A DNA stretch of 64,000 nt from Taudactylus pleione. Lineage: Eukaryota; Chordata; Amphibia; Anura; Myobatrachidae. Under the pieces are notes generated by a model that ran no database searches, was not told the DNA's origin, and saw only the letters and a program-made list of their open reading frames with translations. The translations under genes were made by a program, and so were the position numbers. The stretch is taken from contig JAUIMM010000637.1 of the NCBI GenBank assembly GCA_031769625.1, forward strand, positions 855,001-919,000. Direction: 5' to 3'. Position 1 is the stretch's first letter. Each line of letters begins with the position of its first letter. Shown here piece after piece: positions 10,617-21,800 of the stretch.

Positions 10617-11060
10617 CCTGGATGGACACAGCAGCCCCTGGATTTACACAGCAGCCACTGCCCCTGGATGGACACAGCAACTCCTGCCTTGGATGGACAC
10701 AGAAGCCCATGTCCTGGATGGACACAGCAGCCCCTGGATGCACACAGCAGCCCCTGCCCAAGATGGACACAACAACCCCTGGATGGACACAGCAGCCACT
10801 GCCCCTGGATGGACACAGCATCCCCTGGATGGACACAGCAGCCACTGCCCCTGGATGGACACAGCATCCCCTGGATGGACACAGCAGCCACTGCCCCTGG
10901 ATGGACACAGCAGACCCTGGATGGACACAGAAGCCCCTGCCCTTGATGGACACAGCACCCCTGGATGGACACAGAAACCCTTGGATGGACACAGCAGTCC
11001 CTGCCCTGGATGGACACAGCAGCCCCTGCCCTGCACAGATACAGCAGCTCTTGGATGGAC
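10617..11060 (+). repeat. Minisatellite, ctggatggacacagcag family
   Basis: About 18-20 imperfect units occur of ctggatggacacagcagcc plus a variable spacer (cctgcc or actgcccc), giving 18-28 bp periods. The long open frames across it on both strands (for example MDTAA/WTQQPL repeats) are by-products of periods lacking stop codons and are not genes. It is joined on the right to a hAT-like terminus at 11290. Confidence 0.92.
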
Positions 11061-11099
11061 ACAGCACATCCGTTCACTACACTCTCCAAAGCCGGAGTG

Positions 11100-11290
11100 A
11101 CATGGCGCCTATGACCGGGTACCTTTTATATAATCCAAAACCCGCGAGATTCTGACAGCGGGAGGATGATGTTTTGCCTCGCTTTGAGATTCAAGTCAGG
11201 CGGAAAAACCTGAGCCGGACTCTGTTCTCGCATCGGATCTGCAAGTTCAGGTGGGTCCGATTCTCTGAGAACTGGAAGCGCTCATCTCTA
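11100..11290 (-). mobile_element. Terminal part of a TAGAGATGAGCG-type hAT element
   Basis: The reverse complement of cgctcatctcta (11279-11290) is tagagatgagcg, the terminal motif of the elements at 37950 and 45282. Inward lies a GC-rich stretch with a ttatataaaaggta TATA-like motif on the minus strand near 11130, followed by the minisatellite. The flank 11291-11298 (ctgataat) would be the target copy. The partner end is not found. Confidence 0.5.
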
Positions 11291-11500
11291 CTGATAATAT
11301 GATAATACATTTCTATTGATGTTAACCTGCAGTAGAAATGAGGAAAGGAAACAAAAAATATTGAATTATTTTATTATGAATCTCTTATCAAAGAGTAACA
11401 GATACAATTATGTTTCTGACACCACTCCAAAAAGTCTTCATGTTGGACATTTCCACTAGATGTGGAATAAATGAGCCTGTTAAAGAACAACCTATCCAGT

Positions 11501-11778
11501 CAGGGCCGTACCTAGGGCAGTGCGGCCTTTGCCATCGCACAGGGCACCGCAGGGCAGGGGGCGCTGTTTGGGCCTGTCAAATTTCTGTTTATTATCATTC
11601 TTGCTTGTAGCTTCCTCTTATTTCATCCCCAGCATCTCCTGGCCTCTCCTATCTCTTCCCTGGCCCTTCCCCATGAATCCATGGCCCTTTTTTGGGTGCA
11701 TTATGTCCCTTTGAAAAATGAGGGGGGCGCCAATGCTCTTTCTGGCACAGGGCACCAAAAAGTCTAGTTACGGCTCTG
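11501..11778. mobile_element. Non-autonomous hAT element, TSD TATCCAGT
   Basis: The termini cagggccgtaccta and tagttacggctctg form an imperfect inverted repeat. Exact 8-bp duplications TATCCAGT lie at 11493-11500 and 11779-11786. The 278-bp body has no coding capacity. Confidence 0.92.
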
Positions 11779-11786
11779 TATCCAGT

Positions 11787-12564
11787 TATTGTAGGAAGTT
11801 GGAAATATTTTGGTACAGAGTTAGGGACAAAGCATAAAAGAGCAAGTACCTTTGCACCTTGGCAAAACCATGCTGCACTGCTGGTGGGGGAGATATAATA
11901 TGTGCACAGAGGTTTAGAGACGGAAGGTATAGCACAGCCACAAGGAGGCGGCTTTACAATACAGTCCAGTTAAATGCAAATGCAGCAGGAGGTGTATGTA
12001 GGAAATGGACACCTCATGCATGCACCTGCGATCTGGGTGCAGCGCCCATAGATGCTGCCTCGAATCACCTGGTTACTGCTTTGGCCAGGCTGCGTAATTG
12101 GACAGCTGGGTCCAGAAAGTCTGCGTCCGATGCCTCAGACCCTGGGCTGGGCACGCCTCCAAAATGTGGGTGACACGCCCCTGTTTTGAAGGACGGTTCC
12201 GGTCGCAGCCTCCTCTCCGCCCCCCCCCCCCCCAAGCATAGCAGCATGTCAATCATGCTGCAGCTAAGGGGGGTCTTCAAGCGAGCACGCAGGACTTGTT
12301 GGGTGACCCAGAACCATCGGAGATGTACGCAAACCATCGGGGTTATGTACATCTCTGAATCAGTCCCTTAGATGTGAGAGGGGAGTGGCCAAGCTCATAT
12401 CTAACTAAATTGCAGTGTATAAATAGAGCTGCCCAGCATTTGAGAGCTACATGACAGCTACAGTACATGCAAGAGCAGCCAGTATTTAGCCTGCATGCAA
12501 AAAAGAAAATGTATTTGCATGGGTTGATACAACATTGCTTTCTGTAAGTATTTTAACCCCTACC
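11787..12564. repeat. Composite of two interspersed repeats, no gene
   Basis: From about 11838 (gcaccttggcaaaaccatg) to about 12500 (ctgcatgcaaaa) the ends look like one element I recall from frog genomes. Within it, from roughly 11990 to 12370, is a piece ending ctctgaatcagtccc, the terminus of the gattcag foldback family. Exact boundaries and target duplications could not be fixed. A run of Cs lies at 12221-12233. Confidence 0.45.
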
Positions 12565-12856
12565 AGTACTTGCCTACTCTCCTGATTCGGCCGGGATCCT
12601 CCCGAAAAGCAGGCAAGCCTCCCAGTGATTACGCGATTCGTACTGAATGACCCCGCCCCCTGCTGCACAATGGTGGTAATATTGTCATTATGTAGCTGGG
12701 TCCAAAATGATGCAGTCGTATGGCCACGTCCCCCTGCTCTGCCCCCAATGCCGGGTAATAATCCCGGCCGTGCCCCCCTATGCCAGCCAAGCTCCCCCAC
12801 TATGCCGACCTGGCTGCTTCCTCCCGGAGGGGGCAGCCAGAATGTCGGCAAGCATG
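12565..12856. mobile_element. hAT MITE (CATACYTGCC family), TSD CCCCTACC
   Basis: The termini are agtacttgcctactctcc (first base altered) and gtcggcaagcatg. Exact 8-bp duplications CCCCTACC lie at 12557-12564 and 12857-12864. Internal blocks gattcggccgggatcctccc and ttcctcccggaggg are shared with 36080-36477 and 48441-48828. Confidence 0.88.
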
Positions 12857-12864
12857 CCCCTACC

Positions 12865-14383
12865 AAAACCCAGGGGCGTCAGAACTATTTTATGTTGGTG
12901 GGGGGCAATATAAAATTGTTCTGAAGCATCTGCCCCTCCCTCCCACTGACCATCGGCATCCTGACTGTTGGGATGCTGATTACATTCCATTTGCACCCCT
13001 TGCTTTGCAACATGGTTTATCCCAGGGGAAAATTACATAATAATGTTATAGGAGTATGCAGGCCGGGCTGTTTCTAGACCAAGTGGAGCCCAGAGCAAGA
13101 ATTTCCCATAGCCACTGCCCCCACAGCCTCTCACACACTTACTGCCCCCATAGCCTCAAACATACTGCCAGTATAGCCGCACACACACTCTGGGACGCCT
13201 AGAGGGGCTTTCCCCAGGCCAGACTTGTTGGGAGGGGCGTGGACGGGACCCGGATCCACCTCCCCCCAACTCATAACAAGCAGCGACACATCGGGCAGGG
13301 AGAGAGAGGACTGACTGCTGTCGCTCAGCTGCTGTGTGTTGGACTGCGGAGGATTCATAGAGACAGCTGACGCTGAGCAGCTGCAGTCAGTCCCCTCTCT
13401 CTCTTTGCATGATGTGCGGGGATATCTGCCGCCCCCCCCCTGCTGAGCATCCTTCGGCGCCCCCCTGTGGCTCCACACAGTTTTTTTTCATCACATTTTC
13501 GCCTCTCTCAACGGCCATGTTTGCTCTAACCTGTGATTGATTCGCGACTGACGCTGCTTTGGGCTGGTTAATTACTTGCATTAGATAAAGGCAAAAGCAC
13601 TGGAGAATTTCTACCATCTGCCTGTGGCACATACACAATATCACCAGAGTAGCCGGAGTAGCTGAGTAACCCCATATGCCCTGGGCCTGCAGTAGCGGCT
13701 GGCAGAGGTAATAGTCAACTTATCACTCCGCCAGCCAGTCTTGGGTACATCTGCCCATGTGTGAAACAGCTAGCCGATGAGCACTACAACTGGAAGCCCG
13801 GACTGCCAGTTCTACTTTTGTTAGAAAATAAACACTTATGAAAATAAAATATGTACAGTATATAAAGTTTGAGAGATGGCGATTGGACGAACCGCAGCGG
13901 TACTCGCAATGCCGCAGCCCTTGTCAAGAAGGCTCAGCATATTGTAGACAGCGAAGGCTATCACTATTTGTATTCGTTAGTCTTAACAGGCACGAACGGC
14001 TGGGTAGATAGGGAGAAGCCCTGACTCCAACTAAAACATCAGTTTTCACCAGTGATAAGGCTTGTAGGCCATATGTATCAACGTGTTTTAAATCCCTATT
14101 ACAAACAGTCAGGCCAGATAGGTGAGTTACAGTTAGGAGGAGGTTACGTTGTCCAGCTTCTTATTCTAAGTAATTTCCTGAATGCCTTTGCATTGCCTTA
14201 TCTCTGTAATTCCACCCTCATCATTTCCTCTTCTTTTATATTCTATGTCTAAATATATAAAACACACATTTGCATATTCACATGCGATAAGATTATCATC
14301 ACAATGAGATACAAGTGCAGAAAATAAGCATATAACAACTTGCAAATATTAAACCTTAGACAAAAAGTTAAAGAAATGGTCAC
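12865..14383. other. No gene seen
   Basis: The stretch contains mixed old repeats, C-rich runs at 13430-13440 and short frames on both strands. One segment near 13060-13480 (gggctgtttctagacc, ending gcgcccccctgtggc) looks like an interspersed repeat, but I cannot name it. Confidence 0.4.
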
Positions 14384-14386
14384 AGT

Positions 14387-14971
14387 GGGCCTGATTCAGA
14401 CCCGGTCGCAAGTGCTGAGCGCTCGTAACCGGGTCGATGGTGGCCCACAGCGCATGCGCACGATGGAGCCGGCTCCGTCGTTCGCATGCGCGAAACCCGG
14501 CTAGCGACAGGCGATCCGTTGCTCCGGGTCTCGCACCAAAGGGGGCGAGCTGTCGATGTTGAGTGACAGCTCGCCCCGTTTGGTGGGCGGGCCAGGGGGG
14601 GTGGCTGCCCAAAACGGAGGCGTTCCCGAGGGAACGCTTGCCGTTTGGGGGCGGCCCCACTGACATCACGAGTGATGTCAGTGGAGAGCTTCCGGCTCTG
14701 TTAGAGCCGAAAGCCCTCTGGGGCTTGCGATGAACGAGACCCTACCACAAGGGTCTCGTCGCAAGCCCGATGGTCGCGATGATCTTGACCATCGCGACCA
14801 TCATCATGGCCGCTTGCTATAGCTATGGAGGCGTTGGCCCCAAGGTCGGTCGGACCCACATCGAGGCTTTCTAGATACTGGGCCTGATTCAGAGGCTGCT
14901 CCTAAAAAAACCAGCGCCGCCCTGATTCAGAGCGAGCGCTCGCTTTTTGCGAGCGCCTCTGAATCAGGCCC
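14387..14971 (-). mobile_element. String-of-hairpins foldback element with rearranged end, TSD AGT
   Basis: It starts gggcctgattcag and ends ctgaatcaggccc, with AGT at 14384-14386 and 14972-14974. Serial hairpins fill 14395-14825 in the reverse order to 35464-36001. At 14831-14879 lies a 49-bp inverted copy (3 mismatches) of the flank immediately right of the element (14972-15020). It is followed by a 92-bp mini-foldback (14880-14971) with its own termini. This is an unusual end rearrangement. Confidence 0.8.
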
Positions 14972-15413
14972 AGTATCTAGAAAGCCTCGATGTGGGTCCT
15001 ACTGACCTTGGGGCCAGCGCTCATCTATGAAATTCCAGTGGGACCTCACTGAGGTTTTTGGAAGAGGCAGAGGGGCCTATTTATTGATAATTATTTTTAA
15101 CTTTTCCCAAAAAAACCCAACTGATTTTAGGGGGAATTCACAAATAAGTATCCCCCGAATGTATGTATGAGGGGCAGCAGCAGATATTGGAGAGAATTGC
15201 ACATGGCTCCCAAAGAAGAATTGAGGGGATAACTAAAGCGATCCCGTCCCTTCTTACACAACGCAGGGACAGGTTCCTTTTTGGGACCCATGTCCCTGCG
15301 GCTGCATTTTATACATATGGCCGAACATTAATTTCTTATTGCCGCAAATAGGGGCGATAATAAATTATAATTATCGGGTCTAGGACCAGATCATTTATAA
15401 ATATGCCTTAGAG

Positions 15414-15572
15414 AAGGGGTGGGCAATAAGTGGCCCTCCAGCTGTTGTTGAACTACACATCCCAAAATGCCTTGCGACAGTTTTAGCATGTTCACATAGC
15501 AAAACTGTGGCGGGGCATGCTGGGATGTGTTGTTGTACAACAACCGGATGGCCGCTTATTGCCCACCCCCTA
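15414..15572. mobile_element. Short palindromic MITE (ggggtgggcaa ends)
   Basis: ggggtgggcaataagtggcc near 15416 is matched in inverted form by ggccgcttattgcccacccc near 15550. The inside contains the gaactacacatcccaaaatg / gcatgctgggatgtg inverted blocks typical of a widespread vertebrate hAT-like MITE. No clean target duplication is visible (cttagaga against ctagagtg). Confidence 0.7.
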
Positions 15573-15721
15573 GAGTGAGGAGAGATAAGTCAGCGTGGCA
15601 GGTTATAACAAGAAGCTTTCAAATTACCAGTTGTCCTTTGTTTGTTTCTTCATGCTGCTGTTACTTATAATTCTGAATAGTGACAAGTGTCTACCATGGC
15701 AACCACAGTCATTTGTCACAT

Positions 15722-16100
15722 CATACCTTCCAACATTGGCAGATGGGGACATGGCTATGGCTAATTGTGGGGGTGAGGAGATTGGGGTTGGCCACGCCTC
15801 CATCATAGGGGGATAGGCTAGAGAAGGGGGAGGTTAAGGTTAGGTACACATGGGCGTGGGTTAGGGTTAGGCACCACTGGGGGAGGGTTAGGCACTAAGA
15901 GGGGATGGTTAGGTTTAGGCACTAATGGGGGGGTTGGGGTGTGGGGGGATGGTTAGTGTTAGGATACAGAGAAGGAGAGTTAGGGGGAGAAGGGGGGATG
16001 GTTAACCTACTTACTGGACCCTTGTCAGGATCCAAAACAACGGGATGCCACTGTTGATATATTGACAGCAGGTATCCGGAGTTCCGGGATTTCATACCGA
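15722..16100 (+). repeat. Telomere-like G-rich repeat block
   Basis: A cataccttccaacattggc start resembles the CATACYTGCC hAT MITEs. It then runs into irregular ggttaggcac, gggttaggg and ggatggttagg units (15816-16010), and ends cttactggacccttgtcagg. The units are degenerate and variable in length, so this is an interspersed element and not a telomere. Confidence 0.6.
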
Positions 16101-16218
16101 TTCTATTACGAGAATCCAATGGAGTTTCTTCACTTTACCTCTCTCTTCTGGTTTATAATCAATATTCAATATTCAAACAAATAATTTTGGAAAAACTGTA
16201 ACAATATTGATAATACAC

Positions 16219-16432
16219 CATACTTGCCGACTTTGAAGTGCTCTTCTCCAAGAGAAGACCAAGAGGAGCAGCTGTTGACTCCTCTGGGGGTGGGGCTGGG
16301 TTATTATATGATGATGCTCCGCCCCTGAAGGAAATGTACAGGATGCGGGAGATCCACACACTCCTCCAGGGATGCAAGGGACCCGCTGAGAAATCTGGAC
16401 TCTCCCGCACCTCACTGTAGTAGGTAAGTATG
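16219..16432. mobile_element. hAT MITE (CATACYTGCC family), TSD taatacac/taataccc
   Basis: The termini catacttgccgac and gtaggtaagtatg are inverted. The flanks 16211-16218 and 16433-16440 match in 7 of 8 bases. Short inside, with ctcttctccaagagaag and ggtggggctggg blocks. No coding capacity. Confidence 0.82.
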
Positions 16433-17316
16433 TAATACCCACAGACAATTAATAGGGCGCTGATCTTGCTGGTGTCAGTATGTATATATACATATACAAT
16501 TAGTTATATTGCAGATTCCAGATTTGCAGAAAGTCTTGCCCACCTTCTATAGAAAACAAGCAAAGAAAATTCTTAAAGGAAATCCTTCAAAGAAAGAGAA
16601 GTGCAATACAACTAGTAGGAAAGCAAGGATAATTTATTATCACCTACAGTATTAAACATAAATACATTTAGTCCATGAATTACATAAAAATGGTATCTTT
16701 ATAATATGCATATAAAACATAAGACATATAAAAACATGTATTCAAAGCTTATTACATATCATATGACAATTACTGGATAGACCAATTTATCTTTAATTGT
16801 CCCTATGTGATGGTCCTAACTTGCCAATCCCTAATATTATAATTCAATAGAGAGTCAATAGTCATCAGATATTATCTCAGTAAAAAACTCCTGTAGGAAA
16901 AACAGTCCCACAAGCTGCTAAGATATAATGGCTCCTTAGATGCATCCAGACATATATATAATCTCACCAATTGAAGTAAAAATGCTTTGACTCCTTTTAA
17001 TAAATTGGAAAGTCCCAGTCTTAAAGCAGGAGATTTTGCAGATAATTTGCAGAGAAGTTTCTTTACCTCCGGCTGTTGGTGCTTCCCAAGTACAGAGCTG
17101 CTACGGAGGAATCACATGGGTCACTGCTTATTGTCCCAGTGGACCTTCTGTATACCACAGGTCACTGCTTTTAATCTAAAAAAACGGAACTTCCTCGATA
17201 AAGTGTCACAAGCCAGCACTTCTTTTATGGGTAATATAACGCGTTTCTCCACCTGTGATCCATACTTGGCAGCTTCCTCAGACCTGACCCGACCACCGGA
17301 ATCCCAAAGGTATGTA
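16433..17316 (-). other. AT-rich repeat remnant, possibly Penelope-like
   Basis: There is no reading frame I recognise. The minus strand between 17290 and 17229 carries a hammerhead-like motif of a kind known from Penelope-like elements, so the surrounding 0.8 kb may be the non-coding part of such an element. That is inference only. Confidence 0.35.
17229..17290 (-). ncRNA. Candidate hammerhead ribozyme motif
   Basis: On the minus strand the order is gggtcaggt, CTGAGGA, a stem-loop region, GAAA, then ACGCGT followed by T and atattaccc. CTGAnGA and GAAA are the invariant hammerhead core blocks. ACGCGT could form the minimal, self-complementary stem III reported for hammerheads in Penelope-like elements. 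The outer strands pair in 7 of 9 positions (including one G-T) as stem I. Stem II is weak: ctgcc with ggtgg needs two wobbles and an asymmetric junction. Activity is unproven. Confidence 0.45.
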
Positions 17317-17545
17317 GCGGGTTAGGGGGAGGGTCAGCATTAGGGTTAGGCATGAAGGAGAGGGTTAGGCACTGGGGGGAGGGTTAGGTTTAGGGTGCGG
17401 GGAGGGGGAGGTTAGGTTTAGGCACTAGGGGGGAAGGATAGGTTCAGGTACCAGGGGGTGCCTGAGAGGGTTAGGAGATCTACCGGCAGGTGCCGGCATC
17501 CTAACCCTGTCGGGATGCCGGCGTCAAGATTACCCAACCCAAATG
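17317..17545 (+). repeat. Telomere-like G-rich repeat element
   Basis: It starts gtatgtagcgggttagg and runs through ggttaggcac and gggttaggtttagg units. It ends with a ccggcatcctaaccc / gggatgccggcgtc inverted pair. It is the same family as 47463, 56012, 61545 and 63111. Confidence 0.65.
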
Positions 17546-17909
17546 AAGACATGTTAAATATTCTATCACGCTGACAAACTATAGCACATTCTGGGGCAGA
17601 CTTAGAGATGTGCAATGCTGTGACAGCTTTAGCGTCTATTGTCATAGTTGCACCTGCAACTTTATGCTAATGCTAGTATCAGCCATTCCTCTGATGTGCA
17701 AGTGTGCGTCTGATTGTGCAGGGACTGGGGCGGCTGCTTTGTGCGTCTTTAAACGCTACCATCCAACGCACCATCAAAACTTGCACTTACTGTTCTGCAC
17801 AGCAAATGGGAAGATGCACCGGATTGTGAAGTGTAAACTGCGTTCACGATGTATTGTTACATTGCATCGCACCATCGCTGGGTCACACAACGTATGATGT
17901 GTACCCAGC

Positions 17910-18220
17910 CAGTGTCGGAGTGGGGCATGAAGGGCCCACTGGGGGAATGCAGTGGTAGATGCCCATGCTTAAGGGGAGTGGCCAGCCACCACAGACACTT
18001 GGATAACCATTAGGCAAATCTTGGTATCGTTTCTATAGAAGGGAAATAAGCCCCCCATGTTGGTCAGTGGTCTTGCACCCTCAGGTAATTGACCGTCTAA
18101 TAGAGTATCAATCTATAAATTGAGTTCTGGAACCTGACACCTAGAAGAAAGGAGTGGGCCCACAGGTAGAGGGACCCACCGGGGATTTCCCCTATACCCC
18201 TGTGGGCCAGTCCAACCCTG
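17910..18220. mobile_element. Non-autonomous hAT element, TSD TACCCAGC
   Basis: The termini are cagtgtcggagtggg and ggccagtccaaccctg. Exact 8-bp duplications TACCCAGC lie at 17902-17909 and 18221-18228. It is the same family as 37319-37490. It sits inside another repeat, whose end reads gtgtacccagctttag once this insertion is removed. Confidence 0.9.
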
Positions 18221-18228
18221 TACCCAGC

Positions 18229-20000
18229 TTTAGATGCATGTGCACATGACAAACATCGACCATTGATTGCCACTCAGAGTCAGGCCCTTTAATAGCAAAA
18301 TTAAATATTTATTCCTTTTTAGCCAATGCAATTTTTATTTATACCTTTTTTGACCAGACCGTAATTGACAGTTTCAGTATGTGTTGGTTAAACCAACAAT
18401 TACTTAATACTTATTTATATCAAAGTGAATTTTATATGGTATTTCCAGGACAGGTAGGAATTTATTTTGCAGGGACTGTGGTGATTGTTGCTAAATTAGA
18501 GTGCTTTCTCCTGTAAATTCTAAAGTACACACAGAGGTCTTTAGCTGTGATCACTGAACTTCTGTGAACCAGGAAGCACCTGCCTCACAAGTAGGAAGTG
18601 ATTGTATGTCCTTTTGCTGAATGCATAGGGGAAACAGCTTCATACTGTAGTTATGTGCGCTAAGCATCACCAGTGACAACAGGAAAACCCTGTGATGTGA
18701 TTACTAGGATTTACCGGAGGAAATAGACTATGGGCCTCGTAAGACCCAGATGAAGCCTCTAATTAAGTTCTCATATAAGGGAACAATGTGGACTGTATAG
18801 ATTATTAAATAAAATGTGGTTTATAGTGGTAGAATTTTATCAAAGAAGCATGGAAAAGGGCTTTAAAAAAAATACATATTTTTACCTGTATAAACTCTAG
18901 TACCACAAAAAAAAATGCACCCAGCAAAAAAAAAACAAAAAAACAGGAAGCAACAACAAAAAAATAATCAAATAATAAAAAAAAATCAACTGAGTGGCGG
19001 TGAGAATAATAAGCTATTTCCTGGAAAAAAACAAAACAAAAACAAAAAAAACCCAGTGTGACATGGAAATGTGTATAATTTCCACGTACTGTAACACAGA
19101 GAATAGGAACTAGCATCTTTTGGGCCCGATTCAGACCCGTTCGCTAGGCTGCGTTCGCACGTAGCCTGCCGATATTTGCAATCTGCGTAAAAGATGCAAC
19201 GTGTGTGCGTGAACCAGTCCATGCGATCGTGAAGTGATCGCCCCTTGTACATAGATGCCTCGCTAGGTTGAGTGACAGGAAGAGCTGTTTGTGGGTGGTG
19301 ACAGGGGTTGGTTGATGGAAACTGGGGGGTGGTGGTGCGAACGCAGGCGTGTCTGAGCGTCTTAATGCAGTTTCAGAGGCGTGCATAATTAAGACGCAGT
19401 GTCATAATACACGTCACATGGCTGAATTACACACAGCAGCACTCGCAGTGCTTGCGGTAGTGTATGGTCAGCCATAAGTGCTGCGTATGGCTCCGATGAT
19501 ACTCGATGTTACCGATTGTTACATACACTTCCTGGAGATGACGTGTATTACTAAGGGAAAGTGGGCGTATAATGACAGGCTGGTGGGTGTCTAAATACAC
19601 ACCGCTTTTGCACGCCAAGACATAGTGGGCGTGCTAATGCCTTGCTATGCGATCGCGGGATTTGCATACTTTGGCAGCTGACGGCTGCGTGTGCACGCAT
19701 CTAGCGAGTGGGTCTGAATCAGGCCCTTTGTTCTCAGGATTGTTGTAAAGTTTCACCAGTTTACTAAATTAATCACTTTTGTATTTCTGGAGCCAGCTGG
19801 CAATTTGAATCTGGGGTGTTGCCTGCCCCCCATAACCCCACAGAGGCAGTTAAATAAGGAGAGATGGGTGCCAGTAAGAGAGCTGTCAGATGTGAAGGCT
19901 GCTGTCTCCAGGCTGCATGTTTCAGTTCCTTCTAGCTGTTCGATGGGATCCAGATCAAGACTCATAAAGGCCACTACAGAATAGTCTAAAGTTTTGTTCT
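18229..20000. repeat. Old repeat, homologous to 35225-35450, no gene
   Basis: The parts 18960-19115 and 19735-19860 align in order with 35225-35450 (shared blocks tacatggaaatgtg, ggaactaatg and accagtttactaaa). The 605-bp element at 19122-19726 splits this copy. 18890-19060 is very A-rich. The 18805-19116 minus frame is a poly-Phe artefact of that tract. Confidence 0.7.
19122..19726. mobile_element. Harbinger-like foldback element, TSD TTT
   Basis: It starts gggcccgattcagacccg and ends gggtctgaatcaggccc. TTT flanks it at 19119-19121 and 19727-19729. The homologous site near 35325 lacks it, which confirms both ends. It has long inverted arms (cgttcgctaggctgcg against ctagcgagtg) and is related to 4869-5450. 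Confidence 0.88.
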
Positions 20001-20570
20001 TATGAATTCTTGGGTGCTTTTAGCTGTGTGTGTTGGGTCATTACCGTGTTGGAGGACCCCTGACCTGCGACTGAGACAGCGCTTTCTGACAATGGGCAGT
20101 GTGTTTCATTCCAGAATGCCATCACAGTCTTTCTTTCATCGTGCCCTCCACAGATTCATGGGCAGACGCAGCATAGCAGCCACAAAACCTAACCAAGCCT
20201 CCTCCATGTTGCAGAGCAGGTATAGGGGCTGATCTTTTTTTTTTGAAAGCTTCATCTTTTTTGTCTGTGAACATAAAGCTGATGTGACTTTCCCAAGAGC
20301 TCCAGTTTTGACTCATCTGTCCAAAGGACATTCTCTGTAACCAGTAGGTTAATGTGGTAGTTGTTTCTTGAGCCGTGTCCCACATTCATCTGCTGATGTA
20401 AGCTGTGCAGATGGTTCTGTTGTTAGAACAAGGCTATCTTGCTCTAAGATGTTGTCGTTCATATCGGTGCAGGTCCTTTAGTGACATGCGCAGCCAGGTT
20501 GTTATTGGGGGTCAAATCGTCAATAAGGTGGCTCACAAGACACCATGGCCTTGGCATATTTCCGTAATGT
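20000..20570 (-). pseudogene. Tc1-like transposase relic
   Basis: On the minus strand WLQRMSFGQMSQNWSSWESH, then FMFTDKKDEAFKKK, then LQHGGGLVRFCGCYAAS match the DDE region of Tc1-like transposases, where the last block is normally HGGGSVMFWGC. Only the C-terminal half is present, with several frame breaks, and no terminal inverted repeats are found. Tc1 enzymes insert at TA. The copy is old. Confidence 0.8.
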
Positions 20571-20810
20571 AAATACCCCAATTAATATGTATTATTTATG
20601 ATTGAGGCAATACTGCCCATATTGCTAACTAGCTTAGATACCCGGCATACCTGGTTGAAGACTGGACCCTGAAGTACACCTGCAGCCTTTATTTGTTTAC
20701 ATTGCCCTTGTCTATAACCCCATTCCATTGATCCTGAAAAGGACCCCACTGTTTGATAACATGCATGCAAACAGTTGAATGCAAGGGGTATAGTGGTTAT
20801 GGTGCCCGAC

Positions 20811-21800
20811 AGGGTCGTCTTCATAACGGGTGCAAAGTGTGCGGTGCACACGGGCCCTTGGGTCCAGGGGGGCCCACACCGCACACCCTGCACCCATAGA
20901 TAATTATCCTTACCTTTTCACAGATTCTAGTTTCCTGTTCTGCAGAGCAGCAAAAATTCACTGGAAAAATGGTGGCGGCTCTTTTCCCGGTGACTTGCGC
21001 ATGTGGAGAAAAGATGTCCCCGGGAAAGAGGCATGGGTGCCATTTTCCCGGAGACCCGCACATTCGTGGTAGATTCTGGCATGAAGACAGAATCTACTTT
21101 GCTGACAGAGAGGAGGGGGCCCAAATGGAGGCTGCACATGGGCACCCTCCTCTTAAAATGTCCCTGGTTCCTAAGCTGTCTTTGTGGCCCGCCGCTCTCC
21201 CTGCACCAAGTCACTCACACAAGGTGGGTTGGTCCAGTTAGGGCTGTCGAGGGGGGCCTGGGTGTCAGTGATGTTAATTTGGTGCTGGCCTGCCAGCTGA
21301 TTACAGCTGGCGCACTGGTGGGCAGTCATGGAGAGACAGCACTGCCAGTTACGAAGCAATCAGAGCTTGTGGACCGGCACCAGCTGTAATTAGCTGATGG
21401 CCCGCCCCCAAATCCACACCTGCTGGCTGCTGCTGATACACGGGTGAGAGGCTGCTGGAGGGACACGAGGAGGTGAGTTGTTGGGGGACATAATGTGTAA
21501 GGGGCACTACTATTGTGTGGAATAATGTGTTATGTGGGCACTACTACTATGTGGCATAATATCTATCAGCATTACTGTGTGGTATAATGTGTAAGGGGCA
21601 TTACTGTATAGTGTAAATAGCATTACTGTGTGGCATAATGTATAAGGGCACAATGTGTATAAGGGGTGCTACTGTGGCACATAACCTGAATGGGCTCTGT
21701 GTGGCATAACCTGAACGGGGTATGTGGCATAACATAAATGGGGGGTGGTTTTTTTACCTCTGGGGGAGCTCTTTAAGATCTTGCTATGTGCCCCACACAG
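20811..21800 (+). repeat. Interspersed repeat with gtgtggcataatgtg tandem tail
   Basis: It begins with a near-palindromic block (gtgcggtgcacacgggccc … ggggcccacaccgcacacc) at about 20838-20886. An aatcacagctggt-type block and then imperfect units of gtgtggcataatgtgtaagg (21490-21740) follow. The short frames have no recognisable product. cagggtcgtct at 20810 could be a hAT-like end, but its partner is not seen. Confidence 0.5.

Noticed and set aside
10351..11155. Long open frames on both strands (up to 253 residues) rich in WTQQPL or CCVHPG
   Set aside because: They exist only because the minisatellite period lacks stops; frames overlap on both strands and have no non-repetitive domain.
18805..19116. 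Minus-strand 103-residue Phe-rich frame resembling membrane segments
   Set aside because: It is translated from an A-rich low-complexity tract; the homologous region near 35225 does not conserve it.
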